DNA from: CAIXLI01 sp964587125
GTDB lineage: Bacteria > Pseudomonadota > Alphaproteobacteria > UBA9219
Length of the DNA: 64,000 nt
NCBI GenBank assembly: GCA_964587125.1
Contig: CAZPKC010000008.1
Coordinates: 1 to 64,000 of the forward strand
Reading direction: 5' to 3'
Position numbers and translations under genes: made by a program. The notes below the pieces were generated by a model. That model was given only the letters and a program-made list of their open reading frames with translations. It had not been told where the DNA came from and made no database searches. Below are positions 42,778 to 51,016 of the stretch, piece by piece (position 1 is the first letter of the stretch; the number at the start of each line of letters is the position of its first letter).

Positions 42778-43565
42778 GTTCATTGGGCAAAGTCGTTCCC
42801 CTTTCAAAACCCGCCAAGAAAAACGCGCCTCATCCCGCGCACGGGAAAGGCCTCGAGGCAGGGCATCTCGGCAAACGCTATAACAAGCGTCCCGTCGTTC
42901 ATGACGTAAGCTTTTCGTTGCAACGCGGCGAGGTGGTCGGCCTTCTTGGGCCAAACGGCGCGGGCAAGACGACGTGTTTTTATCTCGTCACGGGCTTGGT
43001 CAAGCCGGACATGGGGCGCATTTATCTGGACGGAATTAACGTCACCGATTTTCCCATGTACCGCCGCGCGCGCTTGGGACTTGGCTATCTGCCCCAGGAA
43101 TCCTCGATCTTCCGCGGCCTGACGGTCGAAGATAACATCCGCGCCGTTCTGGAAATCGTCGAACCCGATTACGGCTCGCGCGAAGCGATACTGAACGAAC
43201 TGCTGGCCGAATTCGGCATCACGCACTTAAGACAAGCGCCCTCGATCGCCTTGTCGGGCGGCGAAAGGCGGCGTCTCGAAATCGCGCGCGCCCTCGCCTC
43301 GCAACCGCATTTTGTTTTGCTGGACGAGCCATTCGCGGGCATCGATCCCATCGCTCTGGGCGATATCCGCGATCTGGTCGTTCACCTGCGCGACAGAGGC
43401 ATCGGCGTTTTGATTACGGATCATAATGTGCGCGCAACGCTTGAAATCGTCGATCGCGCGTACATCATTCACGACGGCGGAGTCCTGATGCAGGGCACGC
43501 CCGACGAAATTATCGAAAACGCCGACGTGCGCCGCGTGTATCTCGGCGAAGAATTCAAGATGTAA
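42774..43565 (+). CDS. lptB: LPS export ATPase LptB
   Basis: 263 residues with a ~30-residue N-terminal extension not found in E. coli. Walker A GPNGAGKT, Q-loop YLPQESSIF, signature LSGGERRR, Walker B FVLLDEPFAGID, and the H-loop ITDHNVRATLE. It powers LPS extraction with LptFG (not in this window). In many relatives rpoN and hpf follow, but here an unrelated acyltransferase does. Confidence 0.93.
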   Translation: MSSLGKVVPLSKPAKKNAPHPAHGKGLEAGHLGKRYNKRPVVHDVSFSLQRGEVVGLLGPNGAGKTTCFYLVTGLVKPDMGRIYLDGINVTDFPMYRRARLGLGYLPQESSIFRGLTVEDNIRAVLEIVEPDYGSREAILNELLAEFGITHLRQAPSIALSGGERRRLEIARALASQPHFVLLDEPFAGIDPIALGDIRDLVVHLRDRGIGVLITDHNVRATLEIVDRAYIIHDGGVLMQGTPDEIIENADVRRVYLGEEFKM

Positions 43566-43692
43566 CACATTGAATTCAATACCCAAAGAACGCTTGCGCT
43601 AAAATATTTGGTTAAAATTTCCGATTTTCATTTTTACTTTCATCCTTTGGCCTTAAATTGGCTCCAGTTCTTGAAAGAGATCGTGCAAAGCA

Positions 43693-44460
43693 ATGAAAGA
43701 ATTTACCCTTCCCAAAACCGGCGGCATCGCAAAAGTCGATGTTCTCGACGATTCCGATCTGTGCGAGGTTCTGGCTCTGCATGAAGCGACGCGCGCCGCT
43801 TTGCCCGCCGACAGGAAGAGATACATTTTGCCGCAAGGCACCGCCTATTTCCAGAATCTGCTCTCGCGCCTGACGGGATTGTTGGTCGGCATCCGCGCCG
43901 AAAACAAGCTCGTCGCGCAGATGGGAGTCATGGGGCCTTTGACTTTACGCGAAGCGATCGCGCTTCATGTCATCACGCGCAACGATGTGCCGTTTCACCA
44001 CGCTTCTTTGACGGACTCCGTCGTCGTTTTCAAAAGCATGGCGTGCCATCCCGAATGGCGCGGCAACGATCTTGCGAAAAATCTGCTTTCTTACGCGTCG
44101 GAACTTCCCCTCGCCCAAATCTGCGATCATGTGTTCGCGCAAATATCCGTGGGCAACAAGCGCAGCTGGGATGGCTTCGCGCGCCAGAATTTCGGAATCG
44201 TCGCCGCGGCGTACGATCCCGAAGACGGCTTGCCGCGCTTTATTTTTCAAAAACCGGCGTTCGGTTTCGACTTCGTTCCCCAACCTATGGCCGACGACGT
44301 CGATCCCTCGGCAGATTTTTCCGCCATCGTTTCCCTGACGCAACGCGAGGGATTGGTCGGCGTTTGCGATAACGGCTCGACGGAAAAACTGGTATTCCTC
44401 CGCAACCGCGAAGAGATCAACCTGATGCCGGTTTTGGCGCGGGTCGGCGGCGGAAGATAG
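43693..44460 (+). CDS. GNAT-like acyltransferase, specificity unknown
   Basis: 255 residues. The central part has SLTDSVVVFKSMACHPEWRG followed by NDLAKNLLSYASEL, like the acetyl-CoA-binding R/Q-x-x-G-x-G/A loop and helix of GNAT enzymes (here RGNDLA). The N-terminus has VLALHEATRAALPADRKRYI. No signal or membrane helix. The C-terminal ~70 residues are not typical of the family. Monocistronic, 127 bp after lptB. Confidence 0.6.
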   Translation: MKEFTLPKTGGIAKVDVLDDSDLCEVLALHEATRAALPADRKRYILPQGTAYFQNLLSRLTGLLVGIRAENKLVAQMGVMGPLTLREAIALHVITRNDVPFHHASLTDSVVVFKSMACHPEWRGNDLAKNLLSYASELPLAQICDHVFAQISVGNKRSWDGFARQNFGIVAAAYDPEDGLPRFIFQKPAFGFDFVPQPMADDVDPSADFSAIVSLTQREGLVGVCDNGSTEKLVFLRNREEINLMPVLARVGGGR

Positions 44461-44533
44461 CGCTAAGTATTAACGAGTTATTTACATTAAAAAGATAAAC
44501 CGGCTTGAGAGTTTCCTTATACGGGGGCTAGCC

Positions 44534-45148
44534 ATGCGCAACGCGATCATCCTATCTGCCGCCCTTTTTCTCATGAGCAGCGCGTCCGCTTTTGCTGCAA
44601 CGGCTTGCACAAATCCTGTGAACGGCAGTTGCGTGACTGTAAGTTGTTCTATGCTTGGCGAAACCATGATGGACGTGAACAGCCAAAACATCATCGCCTG
44701 TTTAGAGACTTCCACAGCCGCCAGTAACAACTGCACGACAAATGATGCGCCGAACGGAAATTGCCAGTGGAAATCGATGAGTGGCGGGAATGGTTCTCCC
44801 GGCCAATGGTGCGGCCTTGTGTTTTGGACGGTGTTAGATACAGATAGCCATTGTCAAATAACCGAACAGGTGAATTGTGAAGAGCAGCCGATAATGACGA
44901 CGACTTCCTGCAACAGCAGTATTCCTCCCTTTCCGTCTAATAACTGCCTCTACACTTCCATACTAGCGCCGCAGTATCGTGGACCAACGCCTACGCCAAC
45001 GTGCCCAAGCGGGTATGTTCCCTATCAATTATCGTCTTCTTCGTCTGAATATATGAGTTGTATCGTGCCCAATGGGGATGGGGGTCTTGGGGCACATGTC
45101 TATTCTTATCGTTCATATGGTTATACGTGCATCAATAACAATCAATAG
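44534..45148 (+). CDS. Secreted cysteine-rich protein, unknown
   Basis: 204 residues with signal peptide (IILSAALFLMSSASAFA, cut before ATACTNP). The mature part has 14 Cys, an even number, in short loops such as CTNPVNGSCVTVSC and CQWKSMSGG. Ser/Thr/Asn-rich elsewhere. It should be disulfide-bonded in the periplasm or outside. It resembles pilin-tip or adhesin domains by composition only. No homologue recognised. Confidence 0.55.
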   Translation: MRNAIILSAALFLMSSASAFAATACTNPVNGSCVTVSCSMLGETMMDVNSQNIIACLETSTAASNNCTTNDAPNGNCQWKSMSGGNGSPGQWCGLVFWTVLDTDSHCQITEQVNCEEQPIMTTTSCNSSIPPFPSNNCLYTSILAPQYRGPTPTPTCPSGYVPYQLSSSSSEYMSCIVPNGDGGLGAHVYSYRSYGYTCINNNQ

Positions 45149-45158
45149 AAAACGGTAG

Positions 45159-45734
45159 TCAGCCGAGCACGACCCAAAATCCTCCGACAATCGCGGCGAG
45201 AACGCCCAATGCTACCCATGTCAGGTATTTTTCTATAAACGTGCGTATCGGGTGGCCGAATTTGCGCACCAAGGCCGCGATAATGAAAAACCTCGCGCCG
45301 CGCGTCGCAAGCGCCGCTAAAACGAACGCGCCGATATTCAACCCCGCGACGCCGCTTGCGATCGTCACCAGCTTAAAGGGAATGGGGGTCAATCCCTTTG
45401 CAAGAATAATCAGCACGCCCCATTTGTTGAACCCGTCGTGGAACGCCTGAAACGCGTTCTGCAAATGATAGGTATCGACGATCCACTGTCCCAAAGTCGC
45501 CATTGCGAACACGCCGATGCCGTAGCCGATCAACCCTCCGATGACGGACCCCGCCGTGCATATCGCCGCAAGACGCCACGCCTTGTCGCGCCGCGCAATG
45601 GCCAACGGCAGCAAAAGAATATCGGGAGGCAAAGGAAAAAACGAAGCCTCGGCAAGGGCTATCCCGAACAATATCCACTCGGCATAGGGCTTTTCGGCCT
45701 GCCGCAGAATGCAATCGTAGCTTCGACGTATCAT
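45159..45734 (-). CDS. YqaA/DedA-type VTT-domain membrane protein
   Basis: 191 residues with about five hydrophobic segments. The N-terminal LAEASFFPLPPDILLLPLAI is the YqaA motif and the central LIILAKGLTPIPFKLVTIAS is the VTT reentrant loop. The family is linked to lipid scrambling and envelope integrity. Convergent with the secreted protein and divergent from tRNA-Val. Confidence 0.82.
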   Translation of the reverse strand: MIRRSYDCILRQAEKPYAEWILFGIALAEASFFPLPPDILLLPLAIARRDKAWRLAAICTAGSVIGGLIGYGIGVFAMATLGQWIVDTYHLQNAFQAFHDGFNKWGVLIILAKGLTPIPFKLVTIASGVAGLNIGAFVLAALATRGARFFIIAALVRKFGHPIRTFIEKYLTWVALGVLAAIVGGFWVVLG

Positions 45735-45840
45735 AAAGGCTCCCGTTGACGAGAAACGCGCACTCTATAGGATTTAAGGCGTCCGTAAAATAATAATCGT
45801 ACTTTTCCACAGTTTCTGGTAAGCGAAACAACGACGATAT

Positions 45841-45915
45841 GGGCGGTTAGCTCAGCGGAAGAGCATCTCGTTTACACCGAGGAGGCCGGGGGTTCGAACC
45901 CCTCACCGCCCACCA
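45841..45915 (+). tRNA. tRNA-Val (TAC)
   Basis: A 75-nt cloverleaf with encoded CCA. Acceptor GGGCGGT/ACCGCCC, D arm AGCTCAGCGGAAGAGC, anticodon arm CTCGTTTACACCGAG with TAC, T arm GGGGGTTCGAACCCCTC. Confidence 0.96.
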
Positions 45916-45951
45916 CAAGAGAGACGGGGCAATGCCCCGTCTCTCTTGTGG
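45913..45951 (+). terminator. Terminator of tRNA-Val
   Basis: CCACAAGAGAGACGGGGC-aat-GCCCCGTCTCTCTTGTGG, an uninterrupted 18-bp stem whose first three bases are the tRNA's CCA. Confidence 0.8.
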
Positions 45952-46058
45952 TTAGTGACGGATTTCGAACCCCCGAAGAAGGGGGGCGACAACAAGGCAT
46001 TCCTTGACGCGAGGCGGAATAACGCCGAGCGTAAAAATGTAAGGTTATGCCGAAGTAC

Positions 46059-46077
46059 ACCCCTCACCGCCCACCAC
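46059..46077 (+). repeat. Second copy of the tRNA-Val 3' end (tail repeat)
   Basis: A 19-bp copy (ACCCCTCACCGCCCACCAC) of 45898-45916, 161 bp further on. The stretch between includes GGATTTCGAACCCCCG, which looks like the complement of a tRNA T arm. Confidence 0.85.
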
Positions 46078-46138
46078 CGGCAAGCCGCCGGAGGCTTTCG
46101 TTTTTGGCCGCGTTTTCCGGGAGAGGCTGGGAAAAATA

Positions 46139-46873
46139 ATGCGCATCGGCATACTCAATTTGGTGGAAAGCAAATCCCCTGAAATGCGGGCGCGTTTCGG
46201 CGGTTATGCGAACGTGTTCCGCGAAAACATTCTGGAAAACGAATTCGAGTCCATCCGTTTCGACGTTCTTTTCAACGAACTGCCCAAGTCGGTCGGCGAA
46301 TTCGACGGATATCTTATCAGCGGCGCGGACGATGCCGTTTACGATCCCCTGCCATGGATCAAACCCTTGGAAGATTTCGCGCGCGCAGTAATCGATCGCA
46401 AAATCCCGATCGTCGGTATTTGTTTTGGCCATCAGCTCATAGCCCATGCGCTTGGGGGACGCGTCGAAAAAAGTTCCAAAGGCTGGGGAATCGGCCTTCA
46501 TGCCTACGCTGTTTCAAACGCCCGGCCTTGGATGGACGAAATCTCTTCGGTTTCGTTGATGGCTTTTCACGAAGATCAGGTCATAGCGCCGCCGCCGCAC
46601 GCTGACGTGATTTTGTCGAGCGCCTTCGCGCCGTTCGCCGGATTGGCATATACGCAAGCCCCCATCCTGTCGTTTCAGGCCCATCCGGAATTTTCACCGG
46701 CCTACGTCGAAGCTCTTCTCCATTTGCCTAACATGCCCAAATTTTCGCAGGCGCTTTTGGACGAAGCTCTCGCCTCTCTGAACAAACCGAACGACGGCGC
46801 CCGGGTCATTTCGTGGATCCGCCGATTCTTTAAACACTACGGCGGCAAAAACTCCCGAAACCAACCGCACTAA
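46139..46873 (+). CDS. Class I glutamine amidotransferase, GMP-synthase-like
   Basis: 244 residues. Catalytic Cys in GICFGHQLIAHALGG and the His-x-Glu pair in SFQAHPEFSPAY give a full triad. YLISGADDAVYDPLPWI is the oxyanion-side loop of stand-alone GATases. Such proteins degrade gamma-glutamyl compounds or serve as amide donors. The partner is not evident. The start follows a tRNA-tail repeat by 62 bp. Confidence 0.82.
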   Translation: MRIGILNLVESKSPEMRARFGGYANVFRENILENEFESIRFDVLFNELPKSVGEFDGYLISGADDAVYDPLPWIKPLEDFARAVIDRKIPIVGICFGHQLIAHALGGRVEKSSKGWGIGLHAYAVSNARPWMDEISSVSLMAFHEDQVIAPPPHADVILSSAFAPFAGLAYTQAPILSFQAHPEFSPAYVEALLHLPNMPKFSQALLDEALASLNKPNDGARVISWIRRFFKHYGGKNSRNQPH

Positions 46874-46975
46874 TATCGATGCCTGATTTTGCTACCTTTG
46901 CTTCATCATTTTTAAATGCGTTGCTATAAATATGCCTGCCATAAACAGGACATATTTTCCCGCTAAACACGCTTC

Positions 46976-47335
46976 ATGTTCATGAATAAACCACAAGAAA
47001 CCGCGCCGGACGCGCCCGCCAAAGAGCCGGATTTGGACGAAGACATTTCCGTCCATGTTTTCACCGTGTCTGCGGCGTTGATGGGCGTTTGCCTGACGGG
47101 CGTCGGCATTCTTCACATCATTACGGCCAGCACACACATAAAAACCATGGCCGACGATTGTCTTTCGATAGATTCGATGCTCTTCCTGATAGCCTGTTTT
47201 TTGTCCTACTGGGCGCTTCGTTCCAGAACGGCCAAGCGCATGCACATCATCGAACGGTTCGCCGACGGCATTTTCCTTTTGGGTCTATGCGTGCTGGCCG
47301 CGACCTGTTTCATCATCACGTACGTCATCGTCTAA
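46976..47335 (+). CDS. Small three-helix membrane protein, unknown
   Basis: 119 residues. An acidic N-terminus (DAPAKEPDLDEDISVHVF) and three hydrophobic segments (VSAALMGVCLTGVGILHII, SMLFLIACFLSYWALR, IFLLGLCVLAATCFIITYVI). ATG 46976 or 46982. Not recognised. Convergent with the M50 protease. Confidence 0.55.
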   Translation: MFMNKPQETAPDAPAKEPDLDEDISVHVFTVSAALMGVCLTGVGILHIITASTHIKTMADDCLSIDSMLFLIACFLSYWALRSRTAKRMHIIERFADGIFLLGLCVLAATCFIITYVIV

Positions 47336-47345
47336 GCGCGCGACG

Positions 47346-48002
47346 TTACGTCAATCCAAGGCCCGAAAGAAAAGCGTCGAGCAACGGCTCGAAAACGCGG
47401 CCGAATATTCCCGTCGCAATGAGCAGAAGCAGGATAATGATTCCATAAGGCTCGATGCGCATATAGGGTTTTGAAAGTGCATCGGGCAAAAGAGCGCCCA
47501 CGACGCGCCCTCCGTCGAGCGGAGGAATGGGGATCAGATTAAACAGCATCAGGACAAGGTTGATGACAATGCCCGCCAATGCTCCTTGCGCAAATAGATT
47601 CACGTAAACATTCGGCATAAATCCTGCGATCAGGCTCAAGCAGACAAGACTTATATACCAACCGATCATCATAAGCAGATTGGCTAAAACGCCAGCGGCG
47701 GCGACGAGAATAACGCCCCAACGCCCGCCCTTCAGTTGCCGGAAATTCACGGGAACTGGCCTGGCCCAGCCAAAGATGAACGGCATATGAGCGAACAGCA
47801 TCAATCCGGGAAGCAGGATCGTTCCTACCGGATCGATATGCCGGAAAGGATTTAAGCTCAGGCGTCCTGCGTCGCGGGCCGTCGTGTCGCCAAAACGCTC
47901 GGCCACCCAGCCGTGCGCGCATTCGTGGAGCGTGATTGCGAGAATACCCGGAACCAGCCAGACAAGAATTTTCTCCATCATGTCGGGATCGACCCCGTTC
48001 AT
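47346..48002 (-). CDS. Site-2-type M50 metalloprotease, membrane
   Basis: 218 residues from ATG 48002 (AAGG upstream; a longer frame runs to 48185 without support). HECAHGWVAERFGD gives the HExxH zinc ligands, and NLIPIPPLDGGRVVGALLPD the third ligand. About five hydrophobic helices. It is the short YwhC/Rip-like form without PDZ. The substrate is unknown. The gene is divergent from the secreted protein at 48184. Confidence 0.85.
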   Translation of the reverse strand: MNGVDPDMMEKILVWLVPGILAITLHECAHGWVAERFGDTTARDAGRLSLNPFRHIDPVGTILLPGLMLFAHMPFIFGWARPVPVNFRQLKGGRWGVILVAAAGVLANLLMMIGWYISLVCLSLIAGFMPNVYVNLFAQGALAGIVINLVLMLFNLIPIPPLDGGRVVGALLPDALSKPYMRIEPYGIIILLLLIATGIFGRVFEPLLDAFLSGLGLT

Positions 48003-48183
48003 CGTTGAGAGCCTTGTTAGCCTTGGACGCCTTTTAATTTCCGCATGAAATATATACCAAATTTGCCGTTCAATCCATGGTTCTCTCATGAAATTGATTT
48101 TCGTATAAACGGTGCTATAGAAATGAAAAGTATGTGTGGTTAGTCCTATCAGACGATCAACCCGATCAAGAAGGAGAAACCCC

Positions 48184-48726
48184 ATGAAAATAAAATCCCC
48201 GCTCGTCGTTTCTGTTTTATTAGCCTGCGCTCTTGCCGCAGGGCCTGCGCTTGCCGCAGCCCCTTCGGGAGAGACAGCGCAGCCAACCCAGCCTTTTTCT
48301 CATCCGTCCAATGACGCGTCTTATTCCAAAGACGTTCAGCAAGACGTAACTTCTCCGATGCAGGAAGACGAGGTGCTGGCAAAAGCCAAACCCATGGACA
48401 ACGGCAAAGTGCAATATATCTCGGGCGGCGTCGCGGAAAGCGGTATGAGGGCGATCGACGCGGAAGAGAAAGCCTATAACCTCAAGATCCTCTTTGTTGC
48501 CGGAAAAGCTTATCTTGCCGACGTCGATGTGCGGATCAAAGACAGTAAAGGCGATGAGGTGCTCGATACGGCAACTCACGGCCCCGTGCTTCTCGTCAAA
48601 ATGCCGATGGGCATGTATACGGTGGAGACTAAAACCATGGAAGGAGCGATGCTGACCAAGCATATTAAGGTCGGCAAAGACTATCTCGCTTCTTACGTGC
48701 TGCGTTATCCCGCCGAAAAACAATAA
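48184..48726 (+). CDS. Exported protein with carboxypeptidase-regulatory-like fold, unknown
   Basis: 180 residues from ATG 48184 behind an AAGGAG site. Signal peptide (VVSVLLACALAAGPALAAA). The mature part ends in a beta-rich stretch (YLADVDVRIKDSKGDEVLD, GPVLLVKMPMGMYTVETKTM) that looks like the transthyretin-like prealbumin folds in Ig-type repeats. Periplasmic; role unknown. Terminator at 48739. Confidence 0.6.
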   Translation: MKIKSPLVVSVLLACALAAGPALAAAPSGETAQPTQPFSHPSNDASYSKDVQQDVTSPMQEDEVLAKAKPMDNGKVQYISGGVAESGMRAIDAEEKAYNLKILFVAGKAYLADVDVRIKDSKGDEVLDTATHGPVLLVKMPMGMYTVETKTMEGAMLTKHIKVGKDYLASYVLRYPAEKQ

Positions 48727-48738
48727 TCATAGAAATAA

Positions 48739-48767
48739 ACGAGCTGGCCTACGTCAGCTCGTTTTTT
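48739..48767 (+). terminator. Rho-independent terminator
   Basis: ACGAGCTG-gcctacgt-CAGCTCGT with a T tract. It ends the exported-protein gene. Confidence 0.8.
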
Positions 48768-48787
48768 CAGGTGCAAGCAGCGTCAAT

Positions 48788-49015
48788 TTAGGGTGCCGTG
48801 ACCTCGTGGTATCCCAAGGCCTTGTACTTGGCGACGCAGGCGTCGTAATTGCTCTTGGCGGCCATGCCCGTGATGGGGCCGACTCCGTTAGAAACGCAAT
48901 TGACGGTAACGCCTTTATCGTTGACCATTTGGGCCGAATAGGAACATCCGGCAATCGCTAAAGCGAACGCGCAGGCCGATGCGTATGTAAGCAAGTCTTT
49001 CGTGCGGATAGACAT
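48788..49015 (-). CDS. Small lipoprotein, tandem copy 1
   Basis: 75 residues. Lipobox ALAIAGC with the acylated Cys. The mature part SYSAQMVNDKGVTVNC, GVGPITGMAAKSNYDACVAK and YKALGYHEVTAP is nearly the same as the neighbour's. Three Cys in total, two likely paired. Envelope protein of unknown function. Confidence 0.65.
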   Translation of the reverse strand: MSIRTKDLLTYASACAFALAIAGCSYSAQMVNDKGVTVNCVSNGVGPITGMAAKSNYDACVAKYKALGYHEVTAP

Positions 49016-49052
49016 GATTCCTCCAGTGTGAGAAGAGAGCGTTCAAGAAAAT

Positions 49053-49265
49053 TTAGGGAGAAGTGGCCTCGTGGTATCCCAAGGCCTTATACTTATTCAC
49101 GCAACTGTCGCGAGCCGCAAGCGCCGCCGTGCCCGAGATGGGGCCAAGTCCGCTCGCCTTGCAGTCAACGGTAACGCCTTTATCGTTGACCATCTGGGTT
49201 GAATAAGAACACCCCGCAAGCGCCAACAGCGACACGCAAATCAACGCATATGTACGAATAGCCAT
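49053..49265 (-). CDS. Small lipoprotein, tandem copy 2
   Basis: 70 residues with lipobox LLALAGC. SYSTQMVNDKGVTVDC, GLGPISGTAALAARDSCVNK and YKALGYHEATSP align throughout with the gene 37 bp downstream. Clear recent duplication. AGGGAGGA precedes the ATG. Confidence 0.65.
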   Translation of the reverse strand: MAIRTYALICVSLLALAGCSYSTQMVNDKGVTVDCKASGLGPISGTAALAARDSCVNKYKALGYHEATSP

Positions 49266-49361
49266 AAATCCTCCCTTGTTGATGGTTTTTATATGACCAT
49301 ACCCATGCTATGAGATGGGGGATATCATGGCAAGCGAAAATCCGAACTTTGAAACTGGAAA

Positions 49362-50012
49362 ATGCCGTTGAGAAAAGATTTCCTATTCCTTACGTGTTTG
49401 ATCGGGATTGCCCTCGCGCCCGTTAGCGCGTCGGCGCATCCGCACGCGTGGATCGATTACCGCACGCGCGTGATTTTCAACGACGACAATAAGATCACGG
49501 CGATCCGCGAGCATTGGCTTTTCGACAGCACGTATACGGAATTCGCGCTTCACGATTACGGCAAATACAAAGGCGGCGTCCCTACCCATAAATTGCTGAT
49601 GGATTTGGCGAACGAGAACCTGAAAAATCTGAAAGACGCCGATTATTTCACGGTTCTGGAGGAAAGCGGAAAAAAGAAGAAAATAGAGTCCGTTTCCAAT
49701 CCGGATTCTTATATGGAAAAAGGGCGCATCGCGCTCGATTTCACCGTCACGCTCAAAGAACCCGCCGACGCGGTCAAAAATAAAGTTGATTACATGATCT
49801 ACGATCCCAGCTACTATGTTTCCATGCTTCACGATAAGGAAAATGCCATCGTTTTAGAGGGCAAGAACGCGGGCAAATGTTCGTATGAACTGGCGACGCC
49901 GAACCCGAACAAGGCGACGGTCAGTCTCGCGACCGCGATCGATAAAAACGGCAAGGCTCCCGACGATTTGGGCGCTTATTTCGCGCAAAGGATGACGCTT
50001 TCATGCAAATAA
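49362..50012 (+). CDS. DUF1007 periplasmic protein of a nickel/cobalt exporter
   Basis: 216 residues with signal peptide (LTCLIGIALAPVSASAHPHAW); the mature start HPHAWIDYRTRVIF is the His-containing signature of DUF1007. FALHDYGKYKGG and CSYELATPNPNKATVS follow. Such proteins accompany NicO transporters. Its end overlaps the exporter gene by 10 bp, so the two work together. Confidence 0.85.
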   Translation: MPLRKDFLFLTCLIGIALAPVSASAHPHAWIDYRTRVIFNDDNKITAIREHWLFDSTYTEFALHDYGKYKGGVPTHKLLMDLANENLKNLKDADYFTVLEESGKKKKIESVSNPDSYMEKGRIALDFTVTLKEPADAVKNKVDYMIYDPSYYVSMLHDKENAIVLEGKNAGKCSYELATPNPNKATVSLATAIDKNGKAPDDLGAYFAQRMTLSCK

Positions 50013-50986
50013 ACCGGCGTTTTTTCGCGCTTCTGGCGATTTTGCTGACGCTCGGCCTTTTGGCCGCGTCCGGCGAGTTGCAACGGCTTTACCTGTCGTT
50101 GCTTCTGGCGACGCAGGGAGCTCAACGCCTGTTCCACGACGAGATAGCGGACAAGCTGAAAGCGATCAAGGAAACGCATTCTTTTATGGCCACGGGCGGA
50201 TTGGTTTTTATCGGTTTTCTCTACGGCGCGTTGCACGCAATCGGCCCCGGGCACGGGAAAATCATCGTCGGCAGTTATTTGCTTGCCAGCAAAAGCTGTT
50301 TGAGGCGCGGCATCGTCGTCACTTTTCTGGCCTCTCTTCTTCAGGCGTGCGTAGCTATCGCGCTGGTGTTCGGCCTGATGGCGATTTTCGGATTGACGCG
50401 CGGGCAAACCGAACAGACCGCGCTCAAACTCGAAAGCTTCAGTTTTGGATTGCTGGCTTTGGTAGGCGCGGCGCTTTTGGGACGCGGGATTAAAGAACTT
50501 TGGAACGTTTTCCATCACCGCCGCGAGAAGGGCATCGACGTTTGTTCCTGCGGGCACGTCCACGCGCCGGAACCGCAGAAACTTAATAACATTCACGACA
50601 TAGCGTCGCTCGCCGGAATGGTTTTTTCGATCGGCTTGCGCCCGTGCAGCGGCGCGATCTTGCTTTTGCTGTTTTCGGGCCTCGTCGGGGTTTATGGCGC
50701 GGGCATTCTGGCGACCTTTGCCATGGCTTTCGGAACGGCGCTGACGACCGGAGCGCTTGCAGTCCTCACGGTGCATTCGAAAACGTGGGCGTTGCGCCTG
50801 ACTCAAACCGAGGGCGACAGGCTTCGTTTTCTGCACGCGGGACTTGCCGTCGGCGGAGGGATTTTGATTATCCTTTTCGGAACGGCTTTTCTTCTGGCGA
50901 ATTCGGCTGCGGTCGATCTGCGCCTGCAAAGCGACGGCATCGCGATAGAAGGAAGCCATCCGCTGATGAAGGCGCTGGGGAAGTAA
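50003..50986 (+). CDS. NicO/RcnA-family nickel/cobalt exporter
   Basis: 327 residues with about seven membrane helices. HAIGPGHGKIIVGSYLL is the metal-binding motif of the family, and SIGLRPCSGAILLLLFS its second signature. A His-rich loop (FHHRREKGIDVCSCGHVHAP) could bind metal. It likely exports or imports Ni/Co with the DUF1007 protein. Coupled to the previous gene by overlap. Confidence 0.87.
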   Translation: MQINRRFFALLAILLTLGLLAASGELQRLYLSLLLATQGAQRLFHDEIADKLKAIKETHSFMATGGLVFIGFLYGALHAIGPGHGKIIVGSYLLASKSCLRRGIVVTFLASLLQACVAIALVFGLMAIFGLTRGQTEQTALKLESFSFGLLALVGAALLGRGIKELWNVFHHRREKGIDVCSCGHVHAPEPQKLNNIHDIASLAGMVFSIGLRPCSGAILLLLFSGLVGVYGAGILATFAMAFGTALTTGALAVLTVHSKTWALRLTQTEGDRLRFLHAGLAVGGGILIILFGTAFLLANSAAVDLRLQSDGIAIEGSHPLMKALGK

Positions 50987-51016
50987 TTATCGATTTATTA
51001 TAAACCGGAAAACGTC

